Source: Bacteroidaceae bacterium (GTDB taxonomy: Bacteria; Bacteroidota; Bacteroidia; Bacteroidales; Bacteroidaceae). Taken from it: 56,958 nucleotides of DNA. Position numbers and translations under genes: made by a program. The stretch's first letter is position 1; each line of letters begins with the position of its first letter. Below are positions 24,959-34,318 of this stretch, piece after piece. Under the pieces are notes generated by a model. It was not told the DNA's origin and did not search any database. It saw only the letters and a list, made by a program, of their open reading frames with translations. The stretch is from assembly GCA_017546505.1 (NCBI GenBank), contig JAFYWV010000089.1, positions 1-56,958 on the forward strand. Direction: 5' to 3'.

Positions 24959-26023
24959 ATGAAGGCGGCAATAATAATACTTGGAAATTCGTGGGTATGT
25001 CCCTATGTGAACACCTACAGGCGCATTCTTGAAAAGCAGGGATGTGTATATGATGTCATTCTTTGGGATAGGGACGGGAGCGATGCGGCTGCGCCAATAA
25101 GGTACTCCTCGGGCAAGGCAAATCTTGCCAATCCGCTTGTAAAGGCATACCACTATCTGAAATATGCCGATTTCATCAAAAGAACGATATTGGAGAATGG
25201 CTACGACAGGCTTGTTGTTTCCGGGCCGCATCTTGCAATATTGCTTTCGGGTGTCTTGCGTAAAAAATATAAAGGACGCTATATAATCGATTATCGGGAT
25301 ATATCCGTTGAGCAGCATCTGCTGCTTGGTGGTGTGTATTCAAAGGTACTTGAAAGCAGTTTCTGCAATGTGATTTCATCGCCAGGTTTTAGAAAATATC
25401 TGCCTGCCGGGTACGATTATCTCATTTCGCATAATTTCAGTATTGATGTGGCTATGGAGTCTTTAAAGAGTGATTCTTCAAATTTTACGAAATCCTTACC
25501 GCTGGAAATCCTTACTGTCGGGTATATCCGTAATTATAATTCAAATGTAAAAGTAATCCAATCGCTTGGCGGTAATGCTGACTACTCTTTGAGCTTTGTG
25601 GGGCGTGGCGATGCAGCTGCATCCTTGCAGGAGTTCGCGGCGGCAAAAGGTTATGCGAATGTCGGCTTCAAGGGTTTCTATAAAAAAGAGGATGAGGCTG
25701 CCATTGTTTCATCGTGTGATTTTATAAATATCTTTTTCCCTGACGACGTGGAACACTCGCCAATTATGTCGAACCGTTTCTATCTTGCCCTCATTTATAA
25801 GAAGCCGATGATTGTGACCGAGGGTTCTGTGCAAGCCGCGTTGGTCAAGGAGTATGGCCTAGGTGTGGTAACGGGGGATTGCAGTACTCTTGATGCTGAC
25901 ATCAGAGAGTTTTGCTCGGCCTATAACCATACTGTCTTTTGTAATAAATGTAAAGATTTGCTTGAACTTTTTGTTGAAGAATATCGTGTTTTTGAACAGT
26001 CTGTAATAAATTTTCTGCAGTAG
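24959..26023 (+). CDS. Glycosyltransferase, GT-B fold (family 4-like)
   Basis: A 354-residue protein with two Rossmann-like halves. The N-terminal half starts MKAAIIILGNSWVCPYVNTYRRIL, and the donor-binding half has LEILTVGYIRNYNSN, FVGRGD, VGFKGFYKKEDEAAI and the late FPDDVEHSPIMSNRFYLALIYKKP region. It probably transfers a sugar in surface glycan synthesis. The E(X7)E motif of the family is only loosely visible. The ATG at 24959 is chosen over the preceding TTG. It has its own promoter and no adjacent glycan genes. Donor and acceptor are not known. Confidence 0.75.
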   Translation: MKAAIIILGNSWVCPYVNTYRRILEKQGCVYDVILWDRDGSDAAAPIRYSSGKANLANPLVKAYHYLKYADFIKRTILENGYDRLVVSGPHLAILLSGVLRKKYKGRYIIDYRDISVEQHLLLGGVYSKVLESSFCNVISSPGFRKYLPAGYDYLISHNFSIDVAMESLKSDSSNFTKSLPLEILTVGYIRNYNSNVKVIQSLGGNADYSLSFVGRGDAAASLQEFAAAKGYANVGFKGFYKKEDEAAIVSSCDFINIFFPDDVEHSPIMSNRFYLALIYKKPMIVTEGSVQAALVKEYGLGVVTGDCSTLDADIREFCSAYNHTVFCNKCKDLLELFVEEYRVFEQSVINFLQ

Positions 26024-26102
26024 CAATTTGTGTGCCGGTATTCTTTTCATTCTTCTTCTCGCAATTATTGTTCAAAGCGTCTGATTTTTAAATATTTTTT
26101 CG

Positions 26103-26110
26103 TATCTTCG
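26103..26110 (+). promoter_or_regulatory. -7 box of fhs
   Basis: TATCTTCG lies 41 bases before the fhs ATG. Confidence 0.5.
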
Positions 26111-26151
26111 CATTATTATACAGAAGTATTCATTAAAACAAATATCAGACT

Positions 26152-27813
26152 ATGAAGAGTGACATCCAGATTGCTCACGAAACAAAACTTGAGCGCATTG
26201 AGAACGTGGCTGCCCAGATTGGCATTGATGCCAACGACCTGGAACACTATGGCAAGTACATTGCCAAGTTGCCCCTAAACCTCATTGGTAAACAGAAGGG
26301 TAAACTTATCCTTGTTACCGCGATTACTGCAACAAAGGCCGGTATTGGAAAGACAACTGTTTCAATTGGTCTTGCATTGGGTTTGAACAAGATTGGCAAG
26401 AAGGCTGTCGTAGCTCTTCGTGAGCCTTCGCTCGGTCCCTGCTTTGGAATGAAGGGTGGTGCTGCCGGTGGCGGTTATGCACAGGTGTTGCCTATGGAGA
26501 AAATTAACCTCCATTTTACAGGTGACTTCCACGCTATCACATCGGCCCACAATATGATTTCGGCGTTGCTCGACAATTATCTCTATCAGCACGCGAAGGA
26601 TGGCTTTGGCCTCAAGGAAATTCTATGGCGTCGTGTGCTTGATGTGAATGACCGCTCTTTGCGTTCTATAATAACAGGTCTTGGTCCTGCTACAAACGGT
26701 ATTGTGGAGCAGGCCGGTTTCGACATCACTCCTGCGTCGGAGCTTATGGCAATCCTTTGCCTTGCGAGTGACGAGGAGGATTTGCGCCGCCGCATCGAGA
26801 ATATTATGCTCGGTTACACATATACGGGTGAGCCTTTTACAGTGAAAGACCTTGGTGTTGCTGGTGCTATTATGGTGTTGCTCAAGGATGCTATCCAGCC
26901 AAACCTGGTGCAGACAACCGAGAATACTCCTGCAATTATACACGGTGGTCCGTTCGCAAATATTGCTCACGGTTGTAACTCGCAGTTGGCTACCAAGATG
27001 GCTTTGGCGCATAGTGAATACACCATCACCGAGGCTGGTTTCGGTGCTGACCTTGGTGCTGAGAAATTTTACAATATCCTCTGTCGCAAAAGTGGCTTGC
27101 AGCCCGATGCAACAGTTATCGTTGCAACAGCTCAGGGCTTGAAGATGCACGGTGGTGTGGAACTTGACAAGATTAAAGAACCGGATATGGAGGGTTTGCG
27201 CAATGGTCTTGCCAACCTCGACCGTCACGTCGCAAATCTTCGCTCGTTCGGTCAGTCAGTTATTGTGGTGTTCAACCGTTTTGCTACCGATACCGATGAG
27301 GAGATGGCTCTGTTGCGCAACCACTGCGAGCAGGAGCTCGGTTTGCCTTTCGTAATCAACAATGCTTTCGCTCAGGGTGGCGAGGGTGCTGTTGAGATGG
27401 CGCAGATTGTTGTTGACACAATTGAGAACAATCCTTCAAAAACTCTGGAGTTTACATACAATGACGAGGATAGTGTGCAGACAAAGATTGAGAAGGTTGC
27501 GAAGAAAATCTACGGTGCAGCGTCTGTCACATTTGCAAAACCTGCGCTCGACCGCATAAAGCTTGCCGAGAAATATGGTTTGGCAAAATTCCCCGTATGT
27601 ATTGCAAAGACGCAGTTCTCGTTCAGTGCTGATGCTACTAAATATGGCGCTGTAAAGGATTTTAACCTACAGATTCGTGATGTTGTCCTTAATGCCGGTG
27701 CCGAGATGATTGTTGCCATTGCCGGTGATATTATCCGTATGCCGGGTTTGCCAAAGGTGCCACAGGCGAATTGTATTGATTTTGTTGATGGCGAGATCGT
27801 TGGCTTGAGCTAA
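26152..27813 (+). CDS. fhs: Formate--tetrahydrofolate ligase
   Basis: Joins formate to tetrahydrofolate using ATP, feeding one-carbon units into purine and serine/glycine metabolism. The 553-residue protein has the P-loop in TKAGIGKTT (the place of the usual TPAGEGKTT), [23 protein letters not shown]-type active-site region, the HFTGDFHAI block, and the C-terminal [11 protein letters not shown]. Length is typical. It has its own promoter and a strong terminator. Confidence 0.96.
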   Translation: MKSDIQIAHETKLERIENVAAQIGIDANDLEHYGKYIAKLPLNLIGKQKGKLILVTAITATKAGIGKTTVSIGLALGLNKIGKKAVVALREPSLGPCFGMKGGAAGGGYAQVLPMEKINLHFTGDFHAITSAHNMISALLDNYLYQHAKDGFGLKEILWRRVLDVNDRSLRSIITGLGPATNGIVEQAGFDITPASELMAILCLASDEEDLRRRIENIMLGYTYTGEPFTVKDLGVAGAIMVLLKDAIQPNLVQTTENTPAIIHGGPFANIAHGCNSQLATKMALAHSEYTITEAGFGADLGAEKFYNILCRKSGLQPDATVIVATAQGLKMHGGVELDKIKEPDMEGLRNGLANLDRHVANLRSFGQSVIVVFNRFATDTDEEMALLRNHCEQELGLPFVINNAFAQGGEGAVEMAQIVVDTIENNPSKTLEFTYNDEDSVQTKIEKVAKKIYGAASVTFAKPALDRIKLAEKYGLAKFPVCIAKTQFSFSADATKYGAVKDFNLQIRDVVLNAGAEMIVAIAGDIIRMPGLPKVPQANCIDFVDGEIVGLS

Positions 27814-27833
27814 TCAAAAAATAAAAAAATATG

Positions 27834-27862
27834 ACGGCGCGCATTTGTGCGCGCCGTTTTTT
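27834..27862 (+). terminator. Terminator after fhs
   Basis: The ACGGCGCGCA/TGCGCGCCGT stem (27834-27843 with 27848-27857), TTTG loop and T6 tail form a textbook intrinsic terminator. Confidence 0.92.
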
Positions 27863-27875
27863 ATAATTCAAAGTT

Positions 27876-29156
27876 ATGGCACAACCATTGGCGGAGCGCT
27901 TGCGCCCCACGTCGTTTGATAATTATGTTGGTCAGCAGCATCTTGTTGGAGATGGTGCTGTTCTACGTCGTATGATAGATTCGGGTAGAATTTTGTCATT
28001 TATAATGTGGGGTCCTCCGGGAACTGGCAAGACTACTATTGCCAGAATAATTGCAAACACCTTAAATCGCCCGTTCTATACGTTGAACGCGGTGTCGGCC
28101 GGTGTCAAAGAGGTGCGTGAGGTTATTGAAAAGGCGAAGAATTCTCCGCTTTTCTCACGCGGCAGTGCCATATTGTTTATAGATGAAATTCATCGTTTCA
28201 GCAAGTCGCAGCAGGACTCGCTGTTGAGTGCCGTGGAGACAGGAACGGTCACTCTCATTGGCGCAACAACGGAGAATCCGTCGTTCGAGGTCATACGTCC
28301 GTTGCTTTCGCGTTGCCAGCTATATGTTCTCAAGTCGCTTGAACAGGAGGATTTGATGCGGTTGCTTGAGTATGCGATATGCAATGATAATATATTGAAA
28401 GAGCGTGGTGTGGTGTTAAGGGAGACTGCGGCCATTATGCGCTACAGCGGTGGCGATGCGCGCAAACTGCTCAATATTCTTGAGCTTGTTGTCGAGAGCG
28501 ACCCTGAAACGCCGGTTGTGATTACTGATGAGAAGGTGAAGAGTTCACTGCAGCAGAATCCTGCGGCCTACGACAAGGATGGCGAGATGCACTACGATAT
28601 CATCTCGGCATTCATAAAGTCGATACGTGGAAGTGACCCCGATGCTGCTCTCTATTGGATGGCGCGTATGATTGAGGGTGGTGAAGACCCGGCTTTCATA
28701 GCTCGTCGTATAGTGATTTCGGCGTCGGAGGATGTTGGTCTTGCCAACCCGAACGCTCTGCTGCTTGCCAATGCCGCTTTTGATGCTGTGACAAAGATTG
28801 GTTGGCCCGAGGGACGTATTCCTCTTGCACAGGCTGTGGTGTATCTTGCCACGTCGCCTAAGAGTAATTCGGCGTATATGGGTATCAACAGGGCTTTGCA
28901 GACGGTGCGTGAGACCGGTAATCTGCCTGTTCCTCTTCATTTGCGCAATGCTCCCACGAAATTGATGGCGGAACTGGGTTATGCCGATGGCTATAAATAT
29001 TCCCACGATTATCCCGGGCATTTTGTCAAGCAGCAGTTCCTGCCCGATGGAGGTGAGTCTTTCTCGTTTTGGTTGCCACAGGATAATCCTGTCGAAGCGA
29101 AAGCAAAGGCGTGGATGCAGCAGTGTTGGGGTGATGATAAACCATTCAGCAAGTAA
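27876..29156 (+). CDS. rarA: Replication-associated recombination protein A (MgsA/Mgs1 AAA ATPase)
   Basis: A 426-residue clamp-loader-like ATPase acting at stalled replication forks. Residues show Walker A GPPGTGKTT (about 46-54), Walker B ILFIDEIHRF, sensor 1 LIGATTENPSF, an arginine finger in RPLLSRCQ, and the C-terminal tetramerisation region with YKYSHDYPGHFVKQQFLP. Length matches the family. It starts 14 bases after the fhs terminator. Confidence 0.94.
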   Translation: MAQPLAERLRPTSFDNYVGQQHLVGDGAVLRRMIDSGRILSFIMWGPPGTGKTTIARIIANTLNRPFYTLNAVSAGVKEVREVIEKAKNSPLFSRGSAILFIDEIHRFSKSQQDSLLSAVETGTVTLIGATTENPSFEVIRPLLSRCQLYVLKSLEQEDLMRLLEYAICNDNILKERGVVLRETAAIMRYSGGDARKLLNILELVVESDPETPVVITDEKVKSSLQQNPAAYDKDGEMHYDIISAFIKSIRGSDPDAALYWMARMIEGGEDPAFIARRIVISASEDVGLANPNALLLANAAFDAVTKIGWPEGRIPLAQAVVYLATSPKSNSAYMGINRALQTVRETGNLPVPLHLRNAPTKLMAELGYADGYKYSHDYPGHFVKQQFLPDGGESFSFWLPQDNPVEAKAKAWMQQCWGDDKPFSK

Positions 29157-29245
29157 ACGTGCTTCTTTGAGTAGGGTTTGTCTTGGTTGTGTGAAATGGT
29201 TGCTTGTTTGCCGGTTTTGCTTGGGTATTGGGTCTTTTTTTTGAC

Positions 29246-29296
29246 ACAAACATATACAGAGGATATGCAAATTGCATATCCTCTGTATATGTTTGT
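29246..29296. terminator. Very long palindromic bidirectional terminator between rarA and secG
   Basis: A perfect 25-base inverted repeat (29246-29270 with 29272-29296) around one central base, preceded by T8 on the left and lying between convergent genes. Confidence 0.8.
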
Positions 29297-29324
29297 TGTC
29301 TATCGGTCTAAAACCTATTCTTGA

Positions 29325-29636
29325 TTATTCCTCAACAGGGAATGTTGGTGCTGCAGCGTTGTTGCCCGATGCGTCAGAATACGAAATCTCAGTAGCCTGC
29401 TCGCTTGCTTTCTCTGATGACAAAGCGTGAGCCGAGAAGATGCTGAACGCAACCATCAAGACAGCGATAGTCCAAGTAGCCTTCTCAAGGAAATCTGTAG
29501 TCTTTCTGACGCCCATAATCTGATTTGAAGATGCAAAACCTGATGCAAGGCCACCGCCTTTTGAATTCTGGATTAGCACGATGAGGCACATCAATATTGA
29601 GGCCAAAACAATGAGTAGTACAAAGAATGTAAACAT
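29325..29636 (-). CDS. secG: Preprotein translocase subunit SecG
   Basis: A 103-residue auxiliary subunit of the SecYEG inner-membrane channel. It has two membrane helices (about 2-21 and 54-71) joined by NSKGGGLASGFASSNQIMG, the conserved SecG loop, and a polar C-terminal tail (SEKASEQATEIS...). The last gene of a four-gene minus-strand operon; it starts 1 base after the TPR gene stop. Confidence 0.93.
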   Translation of the reverse strand: MFTFFVLLIVLASILMCLIVLIQNSKGGGLASGFASSNQIMGVRKTTDFLEKATWTIAVLMVAFSIFSAHALSSEKASEQATEISYSDASGNNAAAPTFPVEE

Positions 29637-29637
29637 A

Positions 29638-30339
29638 TTATTCTTTTTTTGTATGTTTTATTATAATTTCTAAAAATCTTATTTGGTCTGCAAAGTAACG
29701 ATTTTTATTCGGAAATTCCAAATATAATCGTTTAATTATTTCAAGAGCTTTGCTATATTTTCCTTGCTTTATATAAATGTTTGCCAAAGTCTCGGTGAAG
29801 AATGATGTTTCGGCATTCGTTTCGTCGGGGATTGGTTCCTTTTCCGCTTCGGTCGGAGTGTTCAAGTCTAGTGATATTCTTTCATTCTCTGTGGCGAGAA
29901 AATTGTCTATCAGGTGTTGTCCGCGGAGCTCTGGCACATTGCTTGTGTTTGGGCTCTCTTTTAAATAGGTGGATACATAATCCACTGCGGCAGCTCCTTC
30001 AGCTTCAAGCGAAAGTGTATCGCCGGGGATTGTCTCAAGGAAAGCGTCTATGAGCGCCATTGTCCTATCAATGGGAATGTCTGCAGGTGCTTCCTCAATC
30101 GTGGGGGTGCTGCCGTATCCGGCCATCAGTTCAAAGATTGGCCAGCGACTTTTTAGGTAGATGGCTGCCTTGCGCATCTCTTTTCCGAATTCAATGTCGT
30201 GCAGTAGATAGAGGTTCTTGAGCATAAGCAAACGTGCTACATCAAAATGGGGGTATTTGCCCACTATCATACGTAGCTCGTAGAGTGTGTCTCTGTTGAG
30301 CCTTTCCGGGTGTGATATGTATGAGGATAGTTTTTCCAT
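29638..30339 (-). CDS. Tetratricopeptide-repeat-like protein between LptE and SecG
   Basis: A 233-residue cytoplasmic protein. The N-terminal helical half (ERLNRDTLYELRMIVGKYPHFDVARLLMLKN) and a C-terminal TPR-like pair (FFTETLANIYIKQGKYSKALEIIKRLYLEFP, positions 182-212 approx.) flank an acidic linker. No enzyme motif is seen. It lies 1 base from both neighbours (lptE and secG), so it is tightly coupled to envelope transport genes. Function is not known. Confidence 0.75.
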   Translation of the reverse strand: MEKLSSYISHPERLNRDTLYELRMIVGKYPHFDVARLLMLKNLYLLHDIEFGKEMRKAAIYLKSRWPIFELMAGYGSTPTIEEAPADIPIDRTMALIDAFLETIPGDTLSLEAEGAAAVDYVSTYLKESPNTSNVPELRGQHLIDNFLATENERISLDLNTPTEAEKEPIPDETNAETSFFTETLANIYIKQGKYSKALEIIKRLYLEFPNKNRYFADQIRFLEIIIKHTKKE

Positions 30340-30340
30340 A

Positions 30341-30868
30341 TTACCAGTTGGCTACAGCTGCATTGAATATTGCTTCAACTATCTCTTCTATCATTTGGCT
30401 TACAAGCTCCTCCTGTACCGAGTCGAGGGATTGTGTGGCGTCGAAGTCACGTGTTGAACTGAACTGGCGTTCGAAGTCCTCGTCGTGGTTTGTGTTGTTT
30501 GTGAAGCGCACGTTTACTGTCATCTTCAACTGCACCATAGATGAGTAGCCGTCGGACGAGATTGATTTGTTGTACTGGTCGTATGCGGTGATTTCGCCCG
30601 CGAACTGCATATCTCCTCCGCGCGCCACTTGCTGTAGCTTTGTCTGTTGTATGAATTTGTCGTTCAACGCTTCGTTGAACATTGTCGCCATAGGGCCCCA
30701 TTGGTATGCTGCACGGTTCTGGAATGTTTCGAATGACACTGTCTTGACTTTGGTGTAGTCAATGGATGCTCCCGTGAATTTATAGCTCACCGTGCAGCTT
30801 GTGATAATTATTACTGCCAGCAGTGTTGCGGCGTGTGTTATTTTTTGCAAAAGATTATTCAATGCCAT
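30341..30868 (-). CDS. lptE: LPS-assembly lipoprotein, LptE family
   Basis: Outer-membrane lipoprotein that plugs the LptD barrel and helps insert LPS. The 175-residue protein has a lipoprotein signal with lipobox ITSC (Cys at about 25), then TVSYKFTGASIDYTKVKTVSFETF, the Bacteroidetes LptE pattern, and alternating strands ending in a C-terminal helix (QMIEEIVEAIFNAA). It overlaps the sigma-54 activator gene by 14 bases and precedes the TPR gene by 1 base. Its partner LptD is at 7589-10324. Confidence 0.85.
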   Translation of the reverse strand: MALNNLLQKITHAATLLAVIIITSCTVSYKFTGASIDYTKVKTVSFETFQNRAAYQWGPMATMFNEALNDKFIQQTKLQQVARGGDMQFAGEITAYDQYNKSISSDGYSSMVQLKMTVNVRFTNNTNHDEDFERQFSSTRDFDATQSLDSVQEELVSQMIEEIVEAIFNAAVANW

Positions 30869-32084
30869 ATTCCTTGATTTTTCTGTATAGTGTGCGTTCC
30901 GAGATATTCAGCTCTTTTGCTGCATATCGGCGTTTGCCATTGTTTCTTTCGAGCGCGAGCTGTATAGTCTTTTTTTCTACATCGTTGAGCGAAAGCGTCT
31001 CTTCGATATACTCATCCACGACATTTTCAACTTGCTCGTAGTGTATTTGAGAAGGCTGAATCTGGAATGAGGGTTGTATCGGGTGTTGTACTACCGGCAT
31101 TTCGTCGGGCTCGGTGTAATATGCCGTTGTGCTTTGTGTGTTTTTTTGTGAAGAGCGCAGGATTTCTATCTGGTTCTTCAAATCGGTAATGTCGCGGCGC
31201 ATATCGAACAGTACGCTGTACAGTATCTCCCGTTCACTTTCAAAGGTCTTGCCGTTATTCTTGTGTCCGGCGATTGTCGGCAGGTTGTTGCTATGCTCTT
31301 TGGGAAGGTAACGCGACACGACCTCACCGTCAATCTCGCGGTTAAGTTCAAGGATTGAAATTTGTTCTGCGATATTTTTAAGTTGACGTATGTTGCCTGG
31401 CCAAGAGTATTCGATTATGGCTCTTTGTGCGCTGTCGTTGAGCTGTATCTTTGGAACGTTGTATTTTGTTGCAAAATCCATTGAGAATTTCTTGAAGAGC
31501 AGCACTGCATCGTCGCCGCGTTTGCGCAATGGCGGTATGTTGATGGGGACAGTGCTGAGGCGGTAGTATAGGTCTTCTCTGAAACGTCCATCGGCAATAG
31601 CCTCGGCAAGATTTACATTCGTGGCGCAGACAATGCGGACATCGGTCTTTTCAACATCGGATGAGCCGACTCTTATGAACTCGCCATTCTCAAGCACGCG
31701 CAACAAGCGGGCTTGTGTAGACAATGGCAACTCGGCAACCTCGTCCAGGAATATCGTGCCGCCATCGGCCTCGCTAAAGTAGCCTTTACGTTCGTTGACA
31801 GCTCCTGTGAACGCGCCTTTTACGTGTCCGAAAAGTTCTGAGTCAATGGTTCCCTCCGGGATTGCACCGCAGTTCACGGCAATATATTTCCCGTGCTTGC
31901 GCACACTGTTGGTGTGTACAATCTTTGGAAAGAACTCCTTGCCGACTCCGCTCTCACCGGTTATGAGCACAGATAAGTCGGTATGTGCCACTTGTATGGC
32001 GGTGTCTATTGCTCGCAACAATGCGGAATCGTTGCCTATTATGCCGAACTGTTGTTTTACCTTCTGTACATCAGCTAAATTCAT
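30855..32084 (-). CDS. Sigma-54-dependent transcriptional activator without receiver domain
   Basis: A 409-residue enhancer-binding protein. It begins almost directly with the AAA+ domain: Walker A GESGVGKE, the sigma-54 contact loop GAFTGA, Walker B GGTIFLDEVAEL, and FREDLYYRL. A C-terminal Fis-type helix-turn-helix (NGKRRYAAKELNISERTLYRKIKE region) follows a 120-residue linker. No response-regulator or sensing domain is present, so activity is likely set by its amount or a partner. The ATG at 32084 is chosen over a TTG at 32105, which lies in the -7 box (32103-32110). It is the first gene of an operon with lptE, a TPR gene and secG. Confidence 0.9.
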   Translation of the reverse strand: MNLADVQKVKQQFGIIGNDSALLRAIDTAIQVAHTDLSVLITGESGVGKEFFPKIVHTNSVRKHGKYIAVNCGAIPEGTIDSELFGHVKGAFTGAVNERKGYFSEADGGTIFLDEVAELPLSTQARLLRVLENGEFIRVGSSDVEKTDVRIVCATNVNLAEAIADGRFREDLYYRLSTVPINIPPLRKRGDDAVLLFKKFSMDFATKYNVPKIQLNDSAQRAIIEYSWPGNIRQLKNIAEQISILELNREIDGEVVSRYLPKEHSNNLPTIAGHKNNGKTFESEREILYSVLFDMRRDITDLKNQIEILRSSQKNTQSTTAYYTEPDEMPVVQHPIQPSFQIQPSQIHYEQVENVVDEYIEETLSLNDVEKKTIQLALERNNGKRRYAAKELNISERTLYRKIKEYGIE

Positions 32085-32102
32085 ATCGTAGTGTTTTGCT
32101 GA

Positions 32103-32110
32103 CAAAATTA
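32103..32110 (-). promoter_or_regulatory. -7 box of the sigma-54 activator/lptE/secG operon
   Basis: CAAAATTA on the plus strand is TAATTTTG on the minus strand, 18 bases before the ATG. Confidence 0.45.
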
Positions 32111-32153
32111 CTTATTTATCATTATAAATAGGCGATTTTGGCAGTTTTTTCAA

Positions 32154-33998
32154 TTAAAAAGGGAATAACAAGGGCAAGATGAATATCATAATGACTCCCA
32201 AAATTATCTGCAACGGTAGTCCAACCTTGATGTAGTCGGAGAATGTGTATTGTCCGGCCGGTTTTACCAATGCGTTGGGCGGTGTTGAGAATGGTGATGC
32301 AAAGCATAGACTTGCTCCCAGTGTTACGGCAAAGAGCATCGGTACCGGGTTTACGCCAAGTGACTGGGCACAACTCATAGCCATTGGTGCCATAAGCACA
32401 GCTGTTGCAGTGTTGCTTATAAACATTGTGAGCAATGAAGTCGTGAAATATATTGCCGCAAGCAGCACCATCGGATTATAGTCTCCAAGTGTCGTTACAA
32501 GTGATTGTGATATGAGTTGTGAAACGCCTGTTTTTTGCAGGGCGGTAGACATTGGCAGCATTGCTGCTATGAGTACAATGCTTTCCCAATTTATGGTCTT
32601 GTATGCAGCTTCGACGTTGCGGAAACAGCCTGTGAGTACCATAAGCAAGCCTGCGAGTATTACGGCTGTTACCGGTGCTATGGGTATGAAATCGAATACC
32701 ATCACTGCAATCATTGCCAGCATAATCACTGCTGCGACCGGTGCTTTGTAGTCGAGAGTTACCTTGGCAGCTTCCTCGAGCGGACGTCCGACAACAATCC
32801 ATTCGTTGGTCTCCTTTTCCAGGTTGGCAATATTGCTCCAGGTGCCTTGTACCAGCAAAACGTCGCCGGTGTGTATTGTTTCATCGGCAAGCCCTTGTAG
32901 TATATAATTGTTCTTTCTGCATATACCAAGTATGCTTACATTGTATTTTGTACGGAATTCGACCTCTTTGATGGTTTTGTTCAGTACCGATGAAGATGGC
33001 ATCAACACAATCTCGGCAACGCCTATGTCGTAGAAATCAAGGTTTTTGGATTCGTTATCCGTGATGAGTTCAAGATTGTAGTCACCCACGAACTTCTTGA
33101 CAAGTTCCTCGGCACCCGAGATGTATAGAATATCGTCTGCACGTAGCATCGTGTCGGAGTCGGCAGCCTGCTGCACAATGGTCTTTGTGAGAAGGTTACG
33201 CTGTCCTCTTTCAATGTGTCGCACCTCGATAATGTTCAGGCTATACTCCTTTCTTATGTTCAGTTCGCCAATCATCTTTCCGGCAGCAAGTGAATTCTGG
33301 TTGACTTGTACCTTGTGCAGGTTGTTGGCTATTCCATACTCTTTTACTAAAGTCTTGAGCGATTTTGCGCTACTTGCGCTTTTACTGCTGAGTGAACCGG
33401 GTTTGGAGAGATATTTTTTGCTCAGTGGGAGCAGGATGATGGTTCCTGCAAAGGCGCATATTAAGCCGACGGGCAGGAATGTGAAGAAGCCGAGTCCTTC
33501 GTATCCGTTTTTGATGAGCTCTTCGTTTATGACGAGGTTGGGCGGAGTACCGATCAGTGTCATCATACCACTCATACTGCTGGCAAAGGCGAGTGGCATC
33601 AACAAAAGGCTGGGGTTCATCTTCACGCTCATTGCCATACTGACCACTATAGGTATCATAATGGCAACCGTTCCTGTGTTGCTCACAAAAGCACCCATCA
33701 GTGAGGTTACGGCCATAACCAATATGAACAGACGTGTCTCGCTGTTGCCGGCGAGACGCATCAGTTTTGAACTTATCATCTTTGCCAGTCCTGTCTGAAA
33801 TATAGCCCCACCTACTACAAAAAGTCCTATCATCATAATTACTACCGTGTTGGAGAAACCGGCAAGAGCCTCCTCGGGGGTCAGTATTCCCAATACTATA
33901 AGTGTCGCAAGTGCGCACAAGGCAACAATGTCCGAACGTATTTTGCCGGTGATGAAAAAGACCATTGTCAAAAACAGAATGACTAACGTTTCTATCAT
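32154..33998 (-). CDS. SLC13/DASS-family anion transporter with RCK_C domains
   Basis: A 614-residue inner-membrane permease of the divalent anion:sodium symporter group, which carries dicarboxylates or sulfate. The N-terminal helices start MIETLVILFLTMVFFITGKI. The helix-hairpin GTPPNLVINEEL and the C-terminal TPPNALVKPAGQYTF carry the family's conserved turns. Between the two membrane halves, residues about 210-390 hold two TrkA-C-type regulatory domains, each with VxEIV or NIIEVRH patterns. The ATG at 33998 is chosen because the upstream in-frame extension is lysine-rich and passes through the promoter. Substrate is not known. Confidence 0.85.
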   Translation of the reverse strand: MIETLVILFLTMVFFITGKIRSDIVALCALATLIVLGILTPEEALAGFSNTVVIMMIGLFVVGGAIFQTGLAKMISSKLMRLAGNSETRLFILVMAVTSLMGAFVSNTGTVAIMIPIVVSMAMSVKMNPSLLLMPLAFASSMSGMMTLIGTPPNLVINEELIKNGYEGLGFFTFLPVGLICAFAGTIILLPLSKKYLSKPGSLSSKSASSAKSLKTLVKEYGIANNLHKVQVNQNSLAAGKMIGELNIRKEYSLNIIEVRHIERGQRNLLTKTIVQQAADSDTMLRADDILYISGAEELVKKFVGDYNLELITDNESKNLDFYDIGVAEIVLMPSSSVLNKTIKEVEFRTKYNVSILGICRKNNYILQGLADETIHTGDVLLVQGTWSNIANLEKETNEWIVVGRPLEEAAKVTLDYKAPVAAVIMLAMIAVMVFDFIPIAPVTAVILAGLLMVLTGCFRNVEAAYKTINWESIVLIAAMLPMSTALQKTGVSQLISQSLVTTLGDYNPMVLLAAIYFTTSLLTMFISNTATAVLMAPMAMSCAQSLGVNPVPMLFAVTLGASLCFASPFSTPPNALVKPAGQYTFSDYIKVGLPLQIILGVIMIFILPLLFPF

Positions 33999-34318
33999 AC
34001 TAAAATAACAGTTATTTGTTTTTTTGATAAATAATTGCAAAGTTAGTGAATTTGCTTGGGTTTTTAAAATAAAAAGCTTGCCGTGAAGGTGAAAATTGTT
34101 CTTTGTTGCTTTTTTTTTTAAACTTTTGGCTTTTTGGATAATCTTTATGTCAAACGTTGCGGTGCTTTTGCTTTTTTTGTGGAAAAAGAGCGTTTTTGTC
34201 GTGTAAAAAGAGTATATTCGCGTCAATTTTCGTGTGATGCGATATTGTAAATCGGTGATAGAATAAAAAACGACAGCCTATTAAGTTCTTTAAATACATA
34301 TTCGGAACGGTTGCGGTG
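33999..34318. other. Intergenic region between the SLC13 gene and TamB
   Basis: This 320-base A/T-rich gap separates two divergent genes. It contains a minus-strand -7 box CAAAGTTA (34038-34045, TAACTTTG) for the SLC13 gene and a plus-strand TATATTCG (34213-34220) for TamB. The last 55 bases read open in the TamB frame (see finding on its start). No RNA gene or terminator was recognised. Confidence 0.55.

Noticed and set aside
26623-27228. A 201-residue minus-strand frame opposite fhs
   Set aside because: Antisense to a highly conserved enzyme and without recognisable domain.
26152-27813. Altered P-loop of Fhs (TKAGIGKTT) as a sign of loss of function
   Set aside because: The essential GKTT is kept and the remaining active-site blocks are intact; the change is most likely a lineage variant.
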